Shown piece after piece: positions 6,492 to 6,501 of a stretch of 6,501 bases of DNA. The stretch lies in the NCBI GenBank assembly GCA_021203115.1, contig JAJQBV010000001.1, positions 1 through 6,501 on the forward strand, in the 5' to 3' direction. This DNA comes from Clostridiales bacterium (GTDB lineage Bacteria > Bacillota > Clostridia > Lachnospirales > Lachnospiraceae). Under the pieces are notes generated by a model. That model was not told the origin of the DNA and searched no databases. It worked only from the letters and a program-made list of their open reading frames with translations. Each line of letters opens with the position of its first letter. The stretch's first letter is position 1. The translations under genes and the position numbers were made by a program.

Positions 6492-6501
6492 CGAGCATAT
6501 C

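Noticed and set aside
1..6501. Mobile element, CRISPR array, tRNA/rRNA, toxin-antitoxin or defence cassette
   Set aside because: I looked on both strands for terminal inverted repeats, regularly spaced repeats, tRNA-like arms and small paired ORFs and saw none. The coding content is fully accounted for by housekeeping and envelope genes.

Overview
The window looks like a chromosomal segment from a low-to-moderate GC Firmicute, most likely a clostridial (Lachnospiraceae-like) bacterium. This is inferred from three things: a DHH/DHHA1 c-di-AMP phosphodiesterase gene followed directly by rplI and dnaB, strong AGGAGG-type ribosome binding sites, and a Gram-positive lipoteichoic-acid-synthase-type enzyme next door. 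The species cannot be named from the sequence. All five convincing genes lie on the minus strand, so transcription runs from right to left.

Layout in the direction of transcription: (1) an LTA synthase family membrane protein (4551-6491, its start close to the right edge), ending in a clear intrinsic terminator (about 4505-4542). (2) A 148-base intergenic region holding that terminator, an inverted repeat (4481-4503) and a good sigma-A-type promoter with an extended -10 (4439-4467). (3) A tightly packed four-gene run: gdpP (2369-4402), rplI (1898-2344), dnaB (530-1858) and a short DtxR/MntR-type metalloregulator gene (107-514), with gaps of 24, 39 and 15 bases and no terminator between them. 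(4) A 106-base left-edge region with a weak terminator candidate and possibly the tail of a convergent plus-strand gene.

How the genes fit together: gdpP-rplI-dnaB is a conserved Firmicutes arrangement linking second-messenger turnover, the ribosome and the replication fork. GdpP degrades c-di-AMP, which controls turgor and envelope homeostasis. The upstream gene makes or modifies a polyglycerol-phosphate envelope polymer, so the two neighbours are functionally related even though they appear to be separate transcription units. The DtxR-family gene at the end of the operon is the least canonical member. Its ribosome binding site overlaps the dnaB stop codon, and its predicted metal site combines an MntR-like Asp with a DtxR-like Cys.

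I saw no mobile element, CRISPR array, tRNA or rRNA, phage gene or defence cassette. Apart from the points listed as findings, this is an ordinary housekeeping region, and I do not see a previously undescribed system in it.
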